This document shows positions 59,333 through 64,000 of a DNA stretch of 64,000 nucleotides, one piece after another. The notes beneath the pieces were generated by a model that saw only the letters and a program-made list of their open reading frames with translations, was not told where the DNA came from and made no database searches. This DNA comes from Caenorhabditis elegans (lineage: Eukaryota > Nematoda > Chromadorea > Rhabditida > Rhabditidae). The position numbers were made by a program, and so were the translations under genes. The stretch covers positions 13,144,001-13,208,000 of the forward strand of contig NC_003284.9 in assembly GCF_000002985.6 (NCBI RefSeq), given 5' to 3'. Positions within the stretch are counted from its first letter, which is position 1. Each line of letters begins with the position of its first letter.

Positions 59333-61772
59333 TTCTCCGTAGTTGTCGAGCCGTTTTCAAGTTTCGCCACTGTCACTACATCTCGTTCTACAGAAGAATA
59401 GCTCTCGCATATGATGTCTTGTTTTAAAGATTTATTGTAACTTAACATCATAATGTTTGAATGTCTTTAAACCAAGTATTAAATTTGAATTCATTTCATT
59501 TTTTCATATGCAACCTTTCATATAAATCCTAGTAAAATCCAAGACGAAAAAGGTCAAAAGCTCATCAGCATCTTCCCGTTTTTCTCTCTCTCTTCCTCTA
59601 CCCATCCATCCCTTTCCATAGTATTGTTAGGTGGTACAGCACACTACTCTCCCAAATTAACGTATGCCCAGAGGGGTCTTCAAAGAGGGGCGCGACGGGT
59701 GGAGAAAATATGCCCTTTTTTCCCTCTTCCAGTCTTTCTGTATCCGTTGATCTATTCGCTTCATAAATCTTTTGCCTATTTATTTTAAGCAGGCACTTGC
59801 ATTGCGTTGAGCTTGATTCAAAGTTAATGCGATTCCGGTTTTCGGGTTCCCTTTGTGCCAGCGTTGTACTTTTCGCAATAAAACCTGCTAGTCGATCAAT
59901 CTTAAATTTGCGACCTGTTCCTACAAAATGATATCACTTGACATCTCTGTAAGCCAGAATGCAGCTATTTTCAGAAAGGTTTGATATCAAAAGTATACTG
60001 TAGGCTTTTGCTAGGTAAGTTATGAAGCTGAAACGATTTTTTCGTTCAGATCCTCATATCAAATCTTGGGATTAATGCTTACTGTATATGTCACATTATT
60101 TAAGGATCATATGTAATTTTTGAATTCAGAAATTCTTTGGGTGTTTTTTAAAGATTCACTTTTTAACGGCTCAAACTCTCTAGAAACAAACCCTATTTCT
60201 TGTTGCCCGTGCTGCTTTGAAAACAAATTGTAGTTTGCATATTTTCTATTAAGCACATAAACTTTTGTGAACCTTCTTTAAACTGTTGCATATGCAAACT
60301 TTTATATTATAAGGATCCCTCTTTTTTTTTAAATTAGCTCTATTGCTGTTTTCTTTCTTTTTTTTTTCATCTTTACGGTCCCCCGACGTGATCTGTTTTC
60401 CATTGACGCGCTTTGTTTTTATTCATTTTTCATCTATTCAATTCTTCTTTTTACTTTTTTCTTCGCCAGCTCGGAACTCATTAGTTATTCTATTCTTCTC
60501 TTTTTCCTGTGTTAAGCTTTGTATGGATAGATTTTTGGGGACCACTTGGAAGGTGGCCGGGTCATGAAGAATGACTCAAGTGTGTTTTGATGTCAGTTGT
60601 ACATAGAGTGAAAAGACTCTAAAGTTTATATAAATCTTCTTGACACAACCACTACCACCACCACCACCACCATTTTCTTCTCATCTCAGAATCTATTAGT
60701 TGTTAGACACATAAAACACACGACGTGAATAAAATGGAAATAAGGAGAAATGAAAAATGAAAATTTGAAATCGGAGAAAGTTGGAGCCCATAAGTCAATT
60801 GCCGCTAGAGACTCAGAGAATGCCACACTTGCGTTTACGCAATACGAATTCAACCGATTTTTTCTCTTGATTTTTCCCACTGACAGAACCCTCACTTATC
60901 TCCTTCAACTCTGTTTCGTTTTTCAATTGCACGCCGAGCAACAGGTGAGCACTGCTCCTCCCTGCGTTGTAATTTCTTTCAGAAAGGTTTCTGATTTCGT
61001 TTTGAGATTTGTGTCAGCTGCAACATGGATGTTTATTTTGAAATATATTTTGCTAAACGTGCTGGTCAAAACTTGACTTACTAGAAATTTACTTGTTCTT
61101 TTGAAAAACGTATTTTTGGCTTTGCGTCGGGGATCCTCAAAACATTTGTCTTATGATATTTATATTGTACTTTTTTATCCATGATAACTTTTCATTTAGG
61201 TTTTCAGTTATCAAGTAATGTTAAAGATTTTTGTAAAAACTTTCATAAGTGAAATAGAGCCAGTTGAAATTTTGTCTGAATACTTCAAAACAAGTGAAAA
61301 CGATTTTCAAATGTTTTAGTCAAAATTATGGTATTTTGTTGGGGTTTGAAAACTTTGGATTTTTCGAGTATGTTAGAACAATCATTTTTGAACGAACCAC
61401 TTAATGTCAGTAGTTAATACTATAATTTGAATCACAATTAAATGCATATAAATATCAATTCTGGTAATTTTTCAACTCTTATTAGTGACACAAATTGAGA
61501 ATTTTAAACTTTTTTTTTAAATTATGAGTGTTTTAAGCAGCACTGCTTCATCTTTAAGTAATCATTAAATACAACAGTTCCTGTTAATATATAATTTCTT
61601 GTGAACGGAACTTCCACTCAGTGCAAACGAAAACACCCTGCCGTTCTCATAATTCCATGTTTTGGGAAAACGGATCTAGAAAAATATCTATCTAACGTAC
61701 CAAAACCAACGACAAGAACCCACCAATCAAAGAATACTCAAGAGCCGAGGATAATGATACTTCCTGTTTTGC

Positions 61773-61800
61773 CACACACACACACACACACATACACACA
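61773..61800. repeat. CA microsatellite
   Basis: A run of CA dinucleotides with one T interruption. Confidence 0.95.
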
Positions 61801-62940
61801 AGGAGTCTCCTTACTCGCTTACTCAGCCAAGAGCAATGTCTCAGAACTTTCTTCTCCTGTCTCGTCTTTTCTCGTATTACAACCTTCCCAATTTTTTGTT
61901 GTAGTCTTTACTTTTTTCCAACTCTTTTTCTCCTATTTCATAGGTTCAAGATGTATGTAATTAGGTTAGTCTGACTTTTTAGAGTGAACTTGCACTCTAA
62001 CAGTTCTCGGTTTTTGGGCAATTTTTGGAGTCCCTTAAAATGTGAAATATAAAAAAGAGGCGTGAGATGTGAAGAAAAATGAAAAATGCGCGAAAAGTGT
62101 ATGACAAGTGTGGCACGTCACTTTTGAGAAAGAAAAAATGTTGAACAATTTTATTGTTTTGTCTTTTTTCTATGCTGATGCGCCTCCTTCGTCTACTTTT
62201 CCTTTTTTCTTATCCCTCAAAGACCTCCTTTTCTCCCTACTTTCGAAGTCCAACTCACAACGACACGCTATTGGAATGATCTTCATTCCCAGAGGAGATA
62301 TGCAACCTACATTGCATTTCTATAGAGCTAACCAGGGTGCCCCCAATGGCATGATGAATTGTTTTTCAAGGACCCCACCGGAGACAAGCCTATTGAGCAA
62401 CTCGGAAAGTTTCGGGCAAAGCAGAGATTTATTGAGTTTTGCAAAATTTTAAAGCTGTACATATAGATGAACTTTGTTGGCGTTTTTCACTTGAACTTTT
62501 TGCACGAACGTGTGTTTTTTGAGTCCAACTAAATTTTGTGTATTGGACGCTTCCCACTTATAAGGAAAAACAGTTAAAATTTAAAATAGTTTTAATTAGG
62601 GCATACTGTTCTTACCTGTCCTAGATCAAAGGTTACGAATCAAAAGTTGTATCTGTGAAAAATTATATAACGGTACTGTTTATCTATAAATATTGGGGTA
62701 TTTCTAGGTACTTCTGACAAATTTGTGAATGTATACTTACATAGATTTTTTTATTAGTTGATAGTATATACGTTTTTGAAGCAGAAAATTTAAATAGTAA
62801 AAATGAACTATTAACATATGTGTGAAATGTTCTAAAATACTTTTCTTCTTAAATATACATTTTCCCTTTGCAGCTTTATGAAAATTCCTGAAACTAAAAT
62901 ATACTTGAAATGTGAAAACTGACACCTTGCTTCAACCCCT

Positions 62941-62955
62941 CCCCCCCCCCCCCCC
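62941..62955. repeat. C15 homopolymer
   Basis: Fifteen consecutive C, preceded by CCCCT. Confidence 0.95.
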
Positions 62956-63332
62956 ATCTCTTCTCTTTTTTTGCTCGTCCGAAGTGCTAGAAAAGTTGTA
63001 AAAGGTACAATTGAATGCTCCATCCGTACGCATTTTTTTGTTATCTTGTTGCTCTGTTTTCTAATCTTTCACCGACAGGAAGCAAAAGAAGAGCAGAGCT
63101 CTCCGCGTCAGAAGTCGGATCTGATGGGAGCTGAAGCTTGAGCTCCCATTCAGTTCCGTTGTGAGCAAAAAGAGGAAAAAAGAAAAATTGAGAGAAAGAG
63201 AAACGAAAGAAATCTCAATGAAAGAGCGGGTGGGGGGTCCCACTAATATTTTGATAGGCACTCGTCAAAACGTCCGTTTTTCTTTTGTTTTAAAAAAAGG
63301 TTTTTAGGGCTTAACATTAAAGTTTGTAGCAT

Positions 63333-64000
63333 ATGGACATTTGTAGCGTGGTCAAGTTGATTGTTGTAATTGTTGCCGGATTGTTTTGTGATTACGTATC
63401 ACAAGTTGCCCAGGTTGGTAAAAGACAGATTATATGTATTTTAAACTCAACTTCAGTCATTTCGAAATATTCTAGGGGATTTCTATATATTAAAAATTGT
63501 TTGAAAATATTTTGGGCTGCTTTTTTTCAATTAAAAACTGACAGAGCTGCGGTTTACCGGTATGCACCATTCTGAAAAACTGTGATAATATTGATATTTC
63601 CATATATAAGTCTATATAATAGGCGAGATATTAACAAAAGTTCAAAGGCAAATTTGAAGCATCTGTTTTTTTCAATTTAGTTTTTGATTTTTCTATTGCA
63701 AGCTCAATGAAAATTAAGCTACGCATTTCCAAAAACCTTTTCCTCAGTATGAACAAAATTGTTCATTTTTTACTTTTCTGATAACTCTAGTTAACAAAAA
63801 AAGAATACCACCATTAATTATAGCATTTGTACATGCAAGAAAGCTATCACTATTCCGTCGTACTTTATGTGCTCGTGCACAGAATGCGGCACGACTAGAA
63901 CAACGGGAGAAAAAAACGCGGGTCCCGCCACTAAAACACCTATCAAAACCGCTAAAGTCAGGCCAAGACCTCCCACTTCTTCTGCATTTTCTTCCCCGAT
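63333..64000 (+). CDS. Possible secreted-protein gene, 5' end only
   Basis: An ATG at 63333 opens MDICSVVKLIVVIVAGLF followed by CDYVSQVAQ, a good signal peptide, up to a CAG/GTTGGT donor at about 63413. A possible next exon after a TGCACAG acceptor near 63887 would continue in phase 0 as NAARLEQREKKTRVPPLK and stay open to the window edge. If unspliced, the frame is an 80-residue protein ending at 63575. The same DNA at the edge is also open in a second + frame and on the - strand, so only the signal-peptide exon carries real weight. Family unknown. Confidence 0.3.
63818..64000 (-). CDS. Possible membrane-protein exon, cut by the window edge
   Basis: The - strand is open from the window edge to TAA at 63818-63820. 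The translation has an acidic start (IGEENAEEVGG), a strongly hydrophobic segment (LGLTLAVLIGVLVAGPAFF then SPVVLVVP) and a polar end (HSVHEHIKYDG). A GTACAA donor-like site follows FLH. It could be the last exon of a membrane protein gene continuing to the right. It competes with the + strand model over the same bases, and I cannot decide between them. Confidence 0.35.
   Translation of the reverse strand: MGEENAEEVGGLGLTLAVLIGVLVAGPAFFSPVVLVVPHSVHEHIKYDGIVIAFLHVQML

Larger units (their letters stand above)
54663..63332. other. Intergenic region, no supported gene
   Basis: About 8.7 kb. GC-richer promoter-like blocks lie at 55.02-55.25, 58.44-58.67 and 59.58-59.75 kb. A possible exon end (CAACAG before GTGAGC) at about 60.94 kb could be a 5' exon of a gene to the right. 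Pyrimidine-rich open frames at 56.30 and 57.39 kb are low-complexity. A (CAC)n run lies near 60.65-60.67 kb. Confidence 0.4.

Noticed and set aside
1..64000. CRISPR arrays, prokaryotic operons or ribosome binding sites
   Set aside because: No regularly spaced repeats; gene structure is plainly eukaryotic.

Overview
The window looks like nematode chromosomal DNA, very probably Caenorhabditis elegans. It is AT-rich, has many short introns ending in TTTTCAG-type acceptors, shows outron-type acceptors just before start codons, and carries dispersed short inverted repeats. I recognise the neuropeptide precursor nlp-3 by its exact peptides AINPFLDSMG, AVNPFLDSIG and YFDSLAGQSLG. I also recognise a Galpha gene that I believe is gpa-6. 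Both are X-linked in C. elegans from memory, so the window is probably from the X chromosome; I could not check this by search.

Layout. 1-6.9 kb: GC-richer, promoter-like DNA, then repeats with no supported gene. 6.9-8.5 kb (+): a seven-exon gene for an unrecognised 280-residue protein, cysteine-rich at its N-terminus. 9.4-26.1 kb (-): a MOB2-type kinase-activator gene. Its conserved core lies at 9.4-11.5 kb, and four alternative first exons (starts at about 11.8, 14.5, 17.5 and 26.1 kb) all join it in the same phase. 26-34 kb: long intergenic DNA. 34.1-34.4 kb (-): nlp-3. 38.5-46.0 kb (-): an eleven-exon gene for a single-pass membrane protein with a C-type-lectin-like ectodomain, a Ser/Thr-rich stalk and a long Pro-rich cytoplasmic tail. 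47.2-50.0 kb (+): a nine-exon Galpha gene encoding 364 residues. 50-63 kb: mostly noncoding DNA with dispersed repeats and one possible single-exon secreted peptide gene at 54.4-54.7 kb. 63.3-64 kb: ambiguous coding sequence running off the right edge.

There is no operon-like spacing. The recognised genes fit neuronal signalling (a neuropeptide, a divergent G-protein alpha subunit, a surface receptor-like protein and a MOB2/NDR-kinase cofactor), but nothing in the sequence makes them one system. The most informative structure is the alternative-promoter layout of the MOB2 gene. Exon borders were worked out by eye from reading-frame continuity and splice consensus; cDNA or RNA-seq alignment would settle them.
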